This document shows positions 1 to 7,591 of a DNA stretch of 35,396 nt, piece by piece (the first letter of the stretch is position 1; each line of letters begins with the position of its first letter). The stretch comes from Tectiglobus sp051009975 (GTDB taxonomy: Bacteria; Pseudomonadota; Alphaproteobacteria; Rhizobiales; Hyphomicrobiaceae). The translations under genes were made by a program, and so were the position numbers. The DNA lies in contig JBPCWA010000038.1 in assembly GCA_051009975.1 (NCBI GenBank), positions 1 to 35,396 on the forward strand. The letters are read 5' to 3'. A model generated the notes under the pieces. That model was given only the letters and a program-made list of their open reading frames with translations. It had not been told where the DNA came from and did no database searches.

Positions 1-199
1 CACCGGTCGATTCCGCCGAGCATCGAATGCCGTGCTCTTTACGACCGCGATTGACGAGGCGGCATATGGCTCCGCCTGTGGGGTAATAAACCCCTGTTAC
101 GCCACCCGTCCCGATCGATATAAACTGTTGATCAGCTGCCACTGCCGGCACGGTCACACCCGCGGCAATAATAGCTGCGGTCATCAGACACTTGCGCAT
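1..199 (-). CDS. TAXI family TRAP transporter solute-binding subunit (5' part only)
   Basis: Periplasmic binding protein of a TAXI-type TRAP transporter, which captures a small substrate for a sodium- or proton-coupled membrane permease. Only the first 66 codons are in the window; the rest lies beyond base 1. The ATG at 199-197 follows a strong SD, AGGAGGT at 211-205, with five bases between. Residues 1-22 form a signal peptide ending in AVAA. The mature start then reads ISIGTGGVTGVYYPTGG, followed by a cysteine-containing segment ending CSAEST, which is characteristic of the TAXI family N-terminus. The substrate cannot be told from this part. The upstream gap contains a long tetranucleotide-like repeat. 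Confidence 0.9.
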   Translation of the reverse strand, partial: MRKCLMTAAIIAAGVTVPAVAADQQFISIGTGGVTGVYYPTGGAICRLVNRGRKEHGIRCSAESTG

Positions 200-529
200 A
201 CTCTACCTCCTGGATCTTACTCGCTTGCGCAGGTTTATTTTTTCCCGCGTCTCAATGCGATGCTATCACGAGGATGATGTGGTTGCGCAAGAGGTGAAAG
301 GGGCGATTCGGATAAAAAAACTAGTAACTAGCGTGTTTCTGGCTCTACTGGTCGCTTATTTACTTAACTTTATCACTCACTGACTCACTCACTGACTCAC
401 TCACTCACTGACTGACTGAGTGACTGACTGAATGACTGAATGACTGAATGAATGGCTCTCTCTCTAAATGTCCGATCATTGTCGAGACGTCTTGACAACG
501 GATCTAGGTGCTCGTGTGCCGACGGGGAG
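200..529. other. Gene-free gap with a simple-sequence tract
   Basis: About 330 bases between the start of the TAXI gene and the end of the PLP enzyme gene. It must hold the TAXI promoter. The part from 212 to 370 shows nothing I recognise. The part from 374 to 454 is a repeat listed separately. I see no credible small gene. Confidence 0.6.
374..454. repeat. Imperfect tetranucleotide tract (TCAC/TGAC/GAATGACT)
   Basis: About 81 bases built almost only from four-base words CACT, GACT and, at the right end, GAAT. The left half is rich in TCAC and the right half in TGAC and GAATGACT. In the middle CACTCA and TGAGTG flank a nine-base loop, so the tract can form a short hairpin. It lies about 175 bases upstream of the TAXI gene start and 75 bases beyond the end of the PLP enzyme gene. 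It is not inside a credible reading frame. Confidence 0.85.
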
Positions 530-1492
530 CTACAACCATGCGCGCATCTGGTTGCGCGTTAAATTGCTTCCGCAAATGATCGTCGCGACACGCTTGTCTG
601 CAAACTGATTTGCGTGACCTAAAATAGCGGCAAGTCCGATTGCGCCACTTGGCTCTGCAACCAATCCAGCATGCCAATGGATGAGTTTCATGGCCTCAAT
701 GGTTAGATCATCGTCCACGAGCACACCATCGTCGACCACCTCTTGCATGTCCGCCAAAGCTTCTGGAACAGGAACACGGACAGCAATACCATCAGCGATG
801 GTGTCGATAAATTCCGATTCAATCACAGCGTTATTGCGCCACGATTCGATCATCGCGGGAGCACCCGAAGCCTGCACCGCAATGACGCGAGTAGTTGGCG
901 AGATCGCCTTTATAGCTGTCGCAACGCCGTTGATCATTGCACCATTGCCAAGTGGCACCACTATCGCATCCAAGGGTGCGCCTTCGAGGCGTGTCATTTC
1001 GAGACCGATTGTGCCGGCGCCGACCACCGTCTCGACGTCCTTGCTATCTTCCACCATGCGCGCGCCCGCTTTCGCCGCATATCGCCTGGCTTCTTCCTTC
1101 GCTGTGTCGAAATCGGTTCCGAACAGCTGCACATTGGCGCCGAGCTGGCGCATCCGATCGATCTTAAATGGGCTGGCATTTTCGGCCGCAAATACGCTCA
1201 CCGGGACGCCACGCCTCGCTCCTGAATAAGCCATTGCCTGGCCAAAGTTACCCGCACTGGCGCATACGATCGGCCGGTCGTCACCCGTTCGACGTGCTTC
1301 CGCCAATAAGAAATCTGCACCACGGCCTTTAAAGCAGCGTATAGGATTGAGTGTTTCAATTTTCAGAACGATATTGCATCCAACGGCGGTACTCAGCGGG
1401 GCAAACTCCAATTGGGGTGAGTGCAAGAATGTTGGATCAATGATGTTTTCGGCGTTCCGAATGGCATCAATAGTGACTCGGGCAGCGCTCAT
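530..1492 (-). CDS. PLP-dependent ammonia-lyase-like protein (threonine/serine dehydratase family)
   Basis: Fold type II PLP enzyme related to threonine/serine dehydratases, which deaminate hydroxy-amino acids to keto acids in the cytoplasm. The predicted protein has 320 residues. The Schiff-base lysine lies in RCFKGRGADF near residue 58, and SAGNFGQ is the substrate and phosphate loop. Two signature loops deviate: the phosphate-binding glycine loop reads GNGAMING instead of the usual GGGG type, and the late loop reads CGSNLT instead of CGGN. The substrate may therefore differ from threonine. The ATG at 1492-1490 overlaps the stop of the upstream molybdoenzyme gene as ATGA, which favours it over a TTG at 1507. 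The two genes are probably translationally coupled. The assignment to the superfamily is firm; the reaction is inferred. Confidence 0.88.
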   Translation of the reverse strand: MSAARVTIDAIRNAENIIDPTFLHSPQLEFAPLSTAVGCNIVLKIETLNPIRCFKGRGADFLLAEARRTGDDRPIVCASAGNFGQAMAYSGARRGVPVSVFAAENASPFKIDRMRQLGANVQLFGTDFDTAKEEARRYAAKAGARMVEDSKDVETVVGAGTIGLEMTRLEGAPLDAIVVPLGNGAMINGVATAIKAISPTTRVIAVQASGAPAMIESWRNNAVIESEFIDTIADGIAVRVPVPEALADMQEVVDDGVLVDDDLTIEAMKLIHWHAGLVAEPSGAIGLAAILGHANQFADKRVATIICGSNLTRNQMRAWL

Positions 1493-3561
1493 GTTGCAGA
1501 GATCCAAACGTGGTTGTCATGGAATGTCGCGCCACCGTACGGGGCGGCCGGTTCGGCACTGGTGAGCGTATTGAGACCAGCACCATCTTCGAACGCATCG
1601 TTGGGAGGAATACTCTCGGCGATCACCACTCCGCGTTGAATGCCCGTAAACGCTTCAGCATGCAATGTGATTGCCCCCCTTTCGTTCCCGATCCGAATCT
1701 TGTCTCCAGATCTGAGCCCCAATTTGGCAAGGTCATCCGGATGGATTTTGGCGGTAGGCCGGCCTTCCCGCTTGCGGCTGCCTGGGGTTTCGTTAAACGA
1801 GGAGTTGAGGTAGTTGCGTGCTGGAGATGTAGCCAGACGGAACGGGTGTTGGTCGTCGGGATTTTCTAAGACGTCCCAATGATCCGGCAGCGGCGGCACG
1901 GATTTTGCGATGCCCCAGTCGTGTGCTCTCGCGACTGGCACCGCTGTCCAATCTGGCTTGAACTTGTACTTGCCGTCAGGATAGCCAAAACCGTCGATAT
2001 AGTGGGCCGTGGCGAATGTGGGTTGGCAATCTATCCAGCGGTTCTTTTCGAGATCATCAATGTTGCCCCATCCTGAGGCCTTTAGCGTGGCGTCGATCAA
2101 CTCTCTAGGAGTCATCTCAAAACCGGGATGTCGCGCGCCCACCCGCTCGGCAAGCGCATTTATGACATCATGGTTGGAAAGGCATTCGCCGGGTGCTTCA
2201 ACCAACTTCGGACCCAGTATGATGTGCTGCTGACCGCCACCTTGATAGACATCATCATGTTCCAAGAACATGGTTGCAGGTAGCACGATATCTGCTTTCT
2301 CTGCGGTCGCAGTCATGAACTGTTCGTGGACGCAGACAAATAGGTCTCTGCGGGCAAAACCCTCTTTGACGAGGCGCTGATCAGGGGCCACCTGGAGGGG
2401 GTTCTGATTTTGAATGAACAAAACTTTGACCGGCGGACCGTCATTAATATCACGTCGATCGTTGGTCAACACGGCACCGATCCGAGACATGTCGAGCGTG
2501 CGGACGTTCGGATCGCAAACGTCTAATCCCTCGATGAGTGTTTTGTCCCAACCATAAATTGCGCCATTGGTGTGAAATGCTCCCCCGCCTTCGTGCAACC
2601 AGGCGCCGGTGACTGCTGCAATAGAGCATGCGGCATGCATGTTATGAGCTCCATTGCGCTGTCGCGTAAAGCCGTAGCCTAGTCGAAAGTAAGTTCGTGG
2701 CGTAGTTCCAACCAACTGTGCGAAAGCCTCGATATCGGCAATGTCCAAACCAGTGATTCTGGCTGCCCATTCAGGCGTGCGCGATTTCAAATGGGCTTCG
2801 AGCTCATGGGGCAGGTCAGTGTACTTCTCCAGGTATTTCCAATTGGCATAGCCGTCTCGGAACAGGATGTGCATCACCGCGCACGCCAGTGCGCCATCCG
2901 TTCCGGGTCTGAGGCAAAGAGCCAAGTCTGCCTGCTGCATGGTGCCGTTGTGGTAAATGTCGATGGCAACGATTTTCGCACCGCGCTCCTTCCGAGCGCG
3001 GATAGCATGTGTCATCACATTGACTTGCGTGTTCACCGGGTTGGTGCCCCAGATGACGACGCAGTCAGATTTGGCCATTTCTCGCGGATCGGCACCGGCC
3101 AAACGTCCGGTTCCCGCAGCGAAACCCGTCCATGCCAGGGTGGTGCAGATCGAAGCGTGCATGTTGGAGTAACGCTTGGCATGACGTAACCGGTTGATGC
3201 CGTCTCGCATAACAAGACCCATCGTTCCAGCGAAGTAGTAGGGCCATACGGCTTCCGGTCCAAACTTGGTTTCAGCTGCAAGCATCGCTTCAGCAGTTAT
3301 ATCCAGCGCTGTGTCCCAGCTCACGGGTTCGAATGTCCCGTTGGGTCGACGCCTCATTGGGCGCAGAAGGCGATCGGGGTGATGCAAGCGCTCGGCGTAC
3401 CGCGCCACCTTTGCGCAAATCACACCCGCAGTATAAGAATTGTTTGCGGCTCCATGTAGCCGGCCAATGCGGCCCTCTGTTAGCAGTTCAACGTCGAGCG
3501 CGCAGGTCGAAGGGCAGTCATGAGGACAAGCCGAGTAGCCGATCCGTGGTGCGCCATCCAT
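1489..3561 (-). CDS. Molybdopterin-dependent oxidoreductase with N-terminal [4Fe-4S] site (DMSO reductase superfamily)
   Basis: A 690-residue oxidoreductase of the DMSO reductase/formate dehydrogenase superfamily, which binds bis-molybdopterin guanine dinucleotide. The N-terminus carries a [4Fe-4S] motif: C12, C16, C20 and C49. A cysteine at 139 (SIC) is at about the place of the molybdenum ligand, but this is tentative. Cofactor-binding segments are visible as VIWGTNPVNTQ, FIQNQNPLQ and ADIVLPATMFLEHDD, and the C-terminal domain starts around ATSPARNYLNSSF. There is no signal peptide or Tat motif, so it should work in the cytoplasm. The ATG at 3561 follows GGAGG by nine bases. Its stop overlaps the start of the PLP enzyme gene. 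No small electron-transfer subunit is adjacent, so the electron partner is unknown, and the substrate cannot be named from sequence. Confidence 0.92.
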   Translation of the reverse strand: MDGAPRIGYSACPHDCPSTCALDVELLTEGRIGRLHGAANNSYTAGVICAKVARYAERLHHPDRLLRPMRRRPNGTFEPVSWDTALDITAEAMLAAETKFGPEAVWPYYFAGTMGLVMRDGINRLRHAKRYSNMHASICTTLAWTGFAAGTGRLAGADPREMAKSDCVVIWGTNPVNTQVNVMTHAIRARKERGAKIVAIDIYHNGTMQQADLALCLRPGTDGALACAVMHILFRDGYANWKYLEKYTDLPHELEAHLKSRTPEWAARITGLDIADIEAFAQLVGTTPRTYFRLGYGFTRQRNGAHNMHAACSIAAVTGAWLHEGGGAFHTNGAIYGWDKTLIEGLDVCDPNVRTLDMSRIGAVLTNDRRDINDGPPVKVLFIQNQNPLQVAPDQRLVKEGFARRDLFVCVHEQFMTATAEKADIVLPATMFLEHDDVYQGGGQQHIILGPKLVEAPGECLSNHDVINALAERVGARHPGFEMTPRELIDATLKASGWGNIDDLEKNRWIDCQPTFATAHYIDGFGYPDGKYKFKPDWTAVPVARAHDWGIAKSVPPLPDHWDVLENPDDQHPFRLATSPARNYLNSSFNETPGSRKREGRPTAKIHPDDLAKLGLRSGDKIRIGNERGAITLHAEAFTGIQRGVVIAESIPPNDAFEDGAGLNTLTSAEPAAPYGGATFHDNHVWISAT

Positions 3562-3646
3562 TTCAAGGGCCTCCAGTTTGCTCTGGTCGAGCGAAGCTGT
3601 CTGATAGAGTTGGCTGCTCGCATCTTGGAGTCTGATACGGTAATAT

Positions 3647-3703
3647 CCGACTTTGCAAGGTATCCGCTTAGCAAGCTAACCGCCTAGCAAGCTATCCGAC
3701 TAG
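3647..3703. repeat. Intergenic 16-bp tandem repeat, about 3.5 copies
   Basis: Units read CCGCTTAGCAAGCTAA (3664-3679), CCGCCTAGCAAGCTAT (3680-3695) and a partial CCGACTAG (3696-3703). A more divergent 17-base copy, beginning CCGACTTTGCAAGG, precedes them at 3647-3663. Each unit contains the small inverted element TAGCAAGCTA. The repeat sits about 90 bases upstream of the molybdoenzyme start codon, so it lies in or near its promoter region. Confidence 0.85.
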
Positions 3704-3822
3704 TGGTGTTTGATAAAGCCGCAGTGCCTGGAACCCATCAGGCATGATCCATCAGGTTCAGTTGTCGTCACGTCAAGACGTGGGCAGGCGCAGTCGTCAT
3801 CGGGTCAGGCAATCAAACTGTT

Positions 3823-4362
3823 TTACAACTCGCCATCACGATGCATGTCTTCCGCAGTCAACATCGGCAAGAGCGGCAGATCAGTGTCATCCGGCAGGGC
3901 ACCAGCTTGCGTCAGCATGCAATGCACCTGTCCGCGATGATGTGTCTGATGGTTGAAAAAGTGAGTCACAAGCAACCACGTCGGTAACGTCTTTTCGGAT
4001 CCGACTGCACCGGAATACCACGTTAGGTTTGCTCCCAACCGACGCGGATCGAGTGTTGCCGTCCAATCGGCTATTCTTTGGTCGAACGCAAATCGTTCGT
4101 CCTGTAGAGGTTCCCATTCAGCGAAATAAGTCGTCGATTCCCGTATCGATTTGGGCCCGGACGGCGGCGTATCGGTGAAACGGCGCATCCACATCTGGTC
4201 ACCCCACAGTATGTGGTTGAGCGTACCGTGAATCGAGCCGAAGAATGCCCCGCGTTCTGCCTTGCGATCTTTGTCCGAAAGCGTCGAGGCCGCCGCGAAT
4301 ATCGATCGATTTTGCCAGGAATTATAAGCGGCCATGAGGCGAACATGGTCGAATGTGATCAT
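3823..4362 (-). CDS. DinB family protein (putative metal-dependent four-helix bundle)
   Basis: A 179-residue protein of the DinB/YfiT-like family, small cytoplasmic four-helix-bundle proteins that usually bind a divalent metal through three histidines. Some members are thiol-dependent transferases, but most have no known substrate. The first metal histidine is H50 in TLNHILWGD. The other two lie in the FFNHQTHHRGQVH segment near residue 130. The ATG at 4362 follows GGAGAGGG with good spacing, so the upstream in-frame TTG at 4380 is unlikely. It is the last of three same-strand genes after ndk and the RidA-like gene, with a gap of 30 bases. Confidence 0.88.
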   Translation of the reverse strand: MITFDHVRLMAAYNSWQNRSIFAAASTLSDKDRKAERGAFFGSIHGTLNHILWGDQMWMRRFTDTPPSGPKSIRESTTYFAEWEPLQDERFAFDQRIADWTATLDPRRLGANLTWYSGAVGSEKTLPTWLLVTHFFNHQTHHRGQVHCMLTQAGALPDDTDLPLLPMLTAEDMHRDGEL

Positions 4363-4392
4363 GATATGCACCCTCTCCAAGAGCTCAGAGAG

Positions 4393-4785
4393 TTACCGAT
4401 TGCAATGCGGTCTACGCGCAGTCACTTCAATTTCTATTTTCATGCGAGGATCTTGCAATTCGGCAACAATCATAGTGGCTGCGGGACGGACTTCGCCAAA
4501 AGTGGCCCCAATGGTCGGCCAACACGCCGACCAATCGCTGCGATTGGGGAGGATGTAGCGAACGCGGACCACGTCCACAAAATGTGCTCCGGAATCCTCT
4601 AACGCCTTTTCGATGTTGCGCAATGCTTGTGCGCACTGCTGGGCGACGTCGGTGGAAATCGACATATCCCGATAGTCAAAGCCAGTTGTGCCAGCGACAA
4701 ATATCCAACCATCCTCAACTACTGCACGGGAGTAGCCAATTTCGGTTTCGAAGGTAGAGCCGGAGCTGATGAGCTGGCGAGCCAT
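4393..4785 (-). CDS. RidA/YjgF/UK114 family protein
   Basis: A 130-residue protein of the Rid family. The type member RidA hydrolyses reactive enamine/imine intermediates released by PLP enzymes, while many paralogues have other or unknown roles. The family shape is clear: AGTTGFD near residue 32, the EKALEDSGAHFVDVVRVR helix-strand, and the C-terminal RPAATMIVAEL strand. This strand holds the conserved arginine that binds the substrate carboxylate. The ATG lies eight bases after the ndk stop, so the two genes are surely cotranscribed. A PLP-dependent lyase gene nearby (530-1492) is a possible source of enamines, but this link is only inference. Confidence 0.92.
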   Translation of the reverse strand: MARQLISSGSTFETEIGYSRAVVEDGWIFVAGTTGFDYRDMSISTDVAQQCAQALRNIEKALEDSGAHFVDVVRVRYILPNRSDWSACWPTIGATFGEVRPAATMIVAELQDPRMKIEIEVTARRPHCNR

Positions 4786-4793
4786 TTGCTTCG

Positions 4794-5216
4794 CTAACCC
4801 ACAATTTCTGCTGCGGTAAAATTGAGTTCAATCTCACGCGCCGCACTGTCTGGAGAATCAGATCCATGAACGGAGTTCTCGCCGAGCGATTTTGCGTGAA
4901 CTCTGCGAATTGTGCCGTCAGCTGCTTCGGTTGGATTGGTGGCACCCATGACCTGGCGATAATGACCAATAGCGTCGTCTCCTTCCAAGACCTGGCAAAC
5001 AATAGGTCCAGAGGTCATAAAATCGACAAGTTCACCGAAGAAGGGGCGCGCGCTATGTTCTTCGTAAAATTTCTCCGCTTGCGCACGTGTCCAACGTACG
5101 CGTTTTTGTGCAACTATACGCAGACCGGCATCCTCAATCATGGCATTAATTTTGCCGGTAATGTTTCGCTGTGTTGCATCAGGCTTGATAATGGAAAACG
5201 TTCGCTCGTTGGCCAT
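4794..5216 (-). CDS. ndk: Nucleoside diphosphate kinase
   Basis: Transfers the gamma phosphate of ATP to nucleoside diphosphates through a phosphohistidine, balancing (d)NTP pools in the cytoplasm. The predicted length of 140 residues is normal for bacterial Ndk. The N-terminal ERTFSIIKPDA strand, the phosphate-binding region around R87 and T93, and the active-site histidine H117 in ENSVHGSDS are all present. It is the first gene of the ndk, ridA-like, dinB-like cluster and starts from ATG at 5216. The SD is weak (TAAGG about nine bases upstream). The promoter should lie within 5217-5679. Confidence 0.98.
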   Translation of the reverse strand: MANERTFSIIKPDATQRNITGKINAMIEDAGLRIVAQKRVRWTRAQAEKFYEEHSARPFFGELVDFMTSGPIVCQVLEGDDAIGHYRQVMGATNPTEAADGTIRRVHAKSLGENSVHGSDSPDSAAREIELNFTAAEIVG

Positions 5217-5679
5217 GTGATTGCCTTATCTGGTTCATGCCATGGGACTTGTCCCCGGCGGATTTGTGTATTCGGTTTTCGCGGCACTTCTTAACGTTGC
5301 ATCGCGGCACCTTCAACCGCAGGACCGTCTTAATCGCAAGACAGAACCGCACCGTGAGGCCAATCGACGCTTACTTTGTAGGATACTTGTCAGTTCCGGC
5401 CGCTGCCGAGGCACTTGCCGCGGATTAATCGCTGCATGTTAAGCTGCAAGAGAGGTAGTAAAGATGTGAATGGGGGCGCTGTCGGACAAGCCAATATGAA
5501 TAGCTCCCGTCTGGTCAACTTTTCCACCGTCAACTTGGGGCCATATTGCGCGACATAAGGATAACGTGGCCAATAGAGGTGATAACCTTAGTCTGCGGGT
5601 GGTTGGGGCGAAAGAATCGGCGATACTCAGTTCTTGAGCAGTTGATCTTGAGACTGGACCAAAAAAATTAGAGTGTGAG
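5217..5679. other. Divergent intergenic region, no gene seen
   Basis: This 463-base gap separates the leftward ndk cluster from the rightward GYF_2 gene, so it should hold both promoters. I find no reading frame with protein-like composition, no clear hairpin terminator and no RNA family I can recognise. The segment just before 5680 (AGAGTGTGAG) gives only a weak ribosome binding site. Confidence 0.5.
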
Positions 5680-7314
5680 ATGTCTGACGACAACGTAAAT
5701 CTTGAATGGTATCTCGCGCGCGAAGGCCAGCAGCACGGCCCGTTGTCCGACGCTGAAATGAAGAAATTCATAGAACTCGGACATTTGAGTGCGTCTGATC
5801 TTGTTTGGCGAGCAGGGTTTACTGAGTGGCGCACCGCGAGCGAAGTCTTTCCAAAGACGCAAGCAGACGCTGATCCTCAGTCCGCGGCCCAAACCGATGC
5901 CCCATCGGTCGGCAGTAGTATCCCTACTGCGGACGGCACGGAGCGGGCAACCGAACCAAGCGCGACCGTCGACGCAGGTGCGAGCGAACAGGCGTCTGGT
6001 GTGCGATCTCCGTCGTCGCTTGATGCGGTGGAGCGGACGCACGACGTTGGCAGACACGAGCCTACTCCGACGGCTTTTCAGGACAATCAGAGCGGGCATC
6101 CCGGGCACCAACCAGCATCGTCGGGTGGGGAGGCAGCTAGTGAACATCGCGCTGGCCCACAAGGACCAGCTGCCGCGGCTCACGCCTCTAGATCTACAGC
6201 AATGCATGCATCTGTCGTTCGGCATGCCGGTGCGCATGGTGCGCCGAATGGGGGGGGACAACCGAATACCACCGACCCACGATCGTTGGACGGGTATCGG
6301 GATCCATCGACTAATTCTCATCGAGCAGACAAACGTGGAAGATCAACCCCATCTGAAGCAGAATTCGATGATCCAGAGTTCTTCGATGAATACGAGTCTA
6401 AGCCCAAGAGGCGATCCATCGCCACTGCGCTGGTTGCCTCACTCTTGATTGCACTGGTCGGTGCGGGCGGATGGGTTGTTTATGCCAATCAGGGAACGAT
6501 TGGCAAGATCATCAGTGACATCACTTCTGACGATTCCGGCAAACCAACTGCCGTGGTGGCCGCGCCGAACGGTCCTTCTCGTTTGCCGGCCACGGATGAG
6601 GCACGCCAACCGGCCACTCGAATCGCTGCCGCAACTACAACACCGACTGCGGAGTTGACGGCGCGAAATGACGAATTGGTTCTGTTACAGAGCCCGTTGT
6701 GGTCGACATTTAAGACCGCGTTCCCTGATTGGACAAATCGGAGGGAAAGTGAAGTTGAGCAATTGAAATCTCAAGGTAAGGAGAACGATGAGGTTTTGGT
6801 GCACTTGATGCGGTCAATCGTACGTTGGCGCCGGGAGAATGCTGAAAGAGTACTAACAGCGCCGCCCGAACAGCTGCGCTCATTGGCAAAGTCGTTTGTC
6901 GGCAATTTGCAGTATTTGGTCTCTCAGGACGTGAAGGCATGTTACGGATTTATCTCAAAAGGGGAACTCAGCCCAAATGTGTTACCTCTTTACAAAGACC
7001 CACGCCCGGTCGGAGTCTTGAGTAGCCAAACACAGGCGATCGTACTGGCGGCACAGGCGAATACAGACAACCGCACCCAGTATTCGCAACCATCTGCAAA
7101 AGATTTCAATCGCCTTGCCAAACTGCTCATTCAACGTGGTTGGTCAGAGCAGGACCTGAAGATGTTTTCCGATCCTGCAGCTCTGTCGTCGGCACCGGCT
7201 GAGAAGGTTTGCAAGTTGGTTATGGAGTGGTTTGATACCCAGTTGCAAATGCCGCCGAGCGATCAACAGATGCGTTTGTTGGCAACCTCTCTTCGACCAG
7301 TTGTTCGCGGATAA
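5680..7314 (+). CDS. GYF_2 (DUF4339) domain membrane protein
   Basis: A 544-residue protein in three parts. Residues 9-56 form a GYF_2/DUF4339 domain: WYLAREGQQHGPLSDAEM, then a segment ending WRAGFTEWRTASEVF. Domains of this type are thought to bind proline-rich or other short peptides. Residues 57-240 are low-complexity, rich in Ala, Ser, Thr, Pro and His. A positively charged KPKRRS precedes one transmembrane helix at about 247-268. Residues 320-544 form a mostly helical domain with a conserved-looking DVKACYGFISKGELSP segment that I do not recognise. By the positive-inside rule the GYF_2 domain should be cytoplasmic and the C-terminal domain periplasmic. The N-terminal domain call is firm; the biological role is unknown. 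Confidence 0.85.
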   Translation: MSDDNVNLEWYLAREGQQHGPLSDAEMKKFIELGHLSASDLVWRAGFTEWRTASEVFPKTQADADPQSAAQTDAPSVGSSIPTADGTERATEPSATVDAGASEQASGVRSPSSLDAVERTHDVGRHEPTPTAFQDNQSGHPGHQPASSGGEAASEHRAGPQGPAAAAHASRSTAMHASVVRHAGAHGAPNGGGQPNTTDPRSLDGYRDPSTNSHRADKRGRSTPSEAEFDDPEFFDEYESKPKRRSIATALVASLLIALVGAGGWVVYANQGTIGKIISDITSDDSGKPTAVVAAPNGPSRLPATDEARQPATRIAAATTTPTAELTARNDELVLLQSPLWSTFKTAFPDWTNRRESEVEQLKSQGKENDEVLVHLMRSIVRWRRENAERVLTAPPEQLRSLAKSFVGNLQYLVSQDVKACYGFISKGELSPNVLPLYKDPRPVGVLSSQTQAIVLAAQANTDNRTQYSQPSAKDFNRLAKLLIQRGWSEQDLKMFSDPAALSSAPAEKVCKLVMEWFDTQLQMPPSDQQMRLLATSLRPVVRG

Positions 7315-7591
7315 CTGGAACGACCTTTGACATTGTCTTGCAGACTCTGCTTGGTCATGGCCCATCGTTGGAATGACGTCGGAGCGTGAATAAGTTGTGG
7401 TTCAGGTTGGTGGGTTTGGCCTTGCGCTAGGTGCAGTTTAACTAGTTGCGGTCTAAACTATCGTCGGCAACACTCAAGCCCGAACACTACCGCTGGCTGA
7501 CCAGCTTTGCAGCGGTTCTGTGATTCCATTGGATCCGAAGCAAAAGACCTGCTATCGCAAATTCACAGACCGGTCGTGCGCATCCATTTCC

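Noticed and set aside
681..1229. A 182-codon plus-strand frame opposite the PLP enzyme
   Set aside because: It is Ser/Thr/Pro-rich, with no domain or SD, and the opposite strand has clear PLP-enzyme motifs.
5668..6321. A 217-codon minus-strand frame opposite the GYF_2 gene
   Set aside because: It mirrors the low-complexity linker of the GYF_2 protein, and its product is arginine-rich without a recognisable fold.
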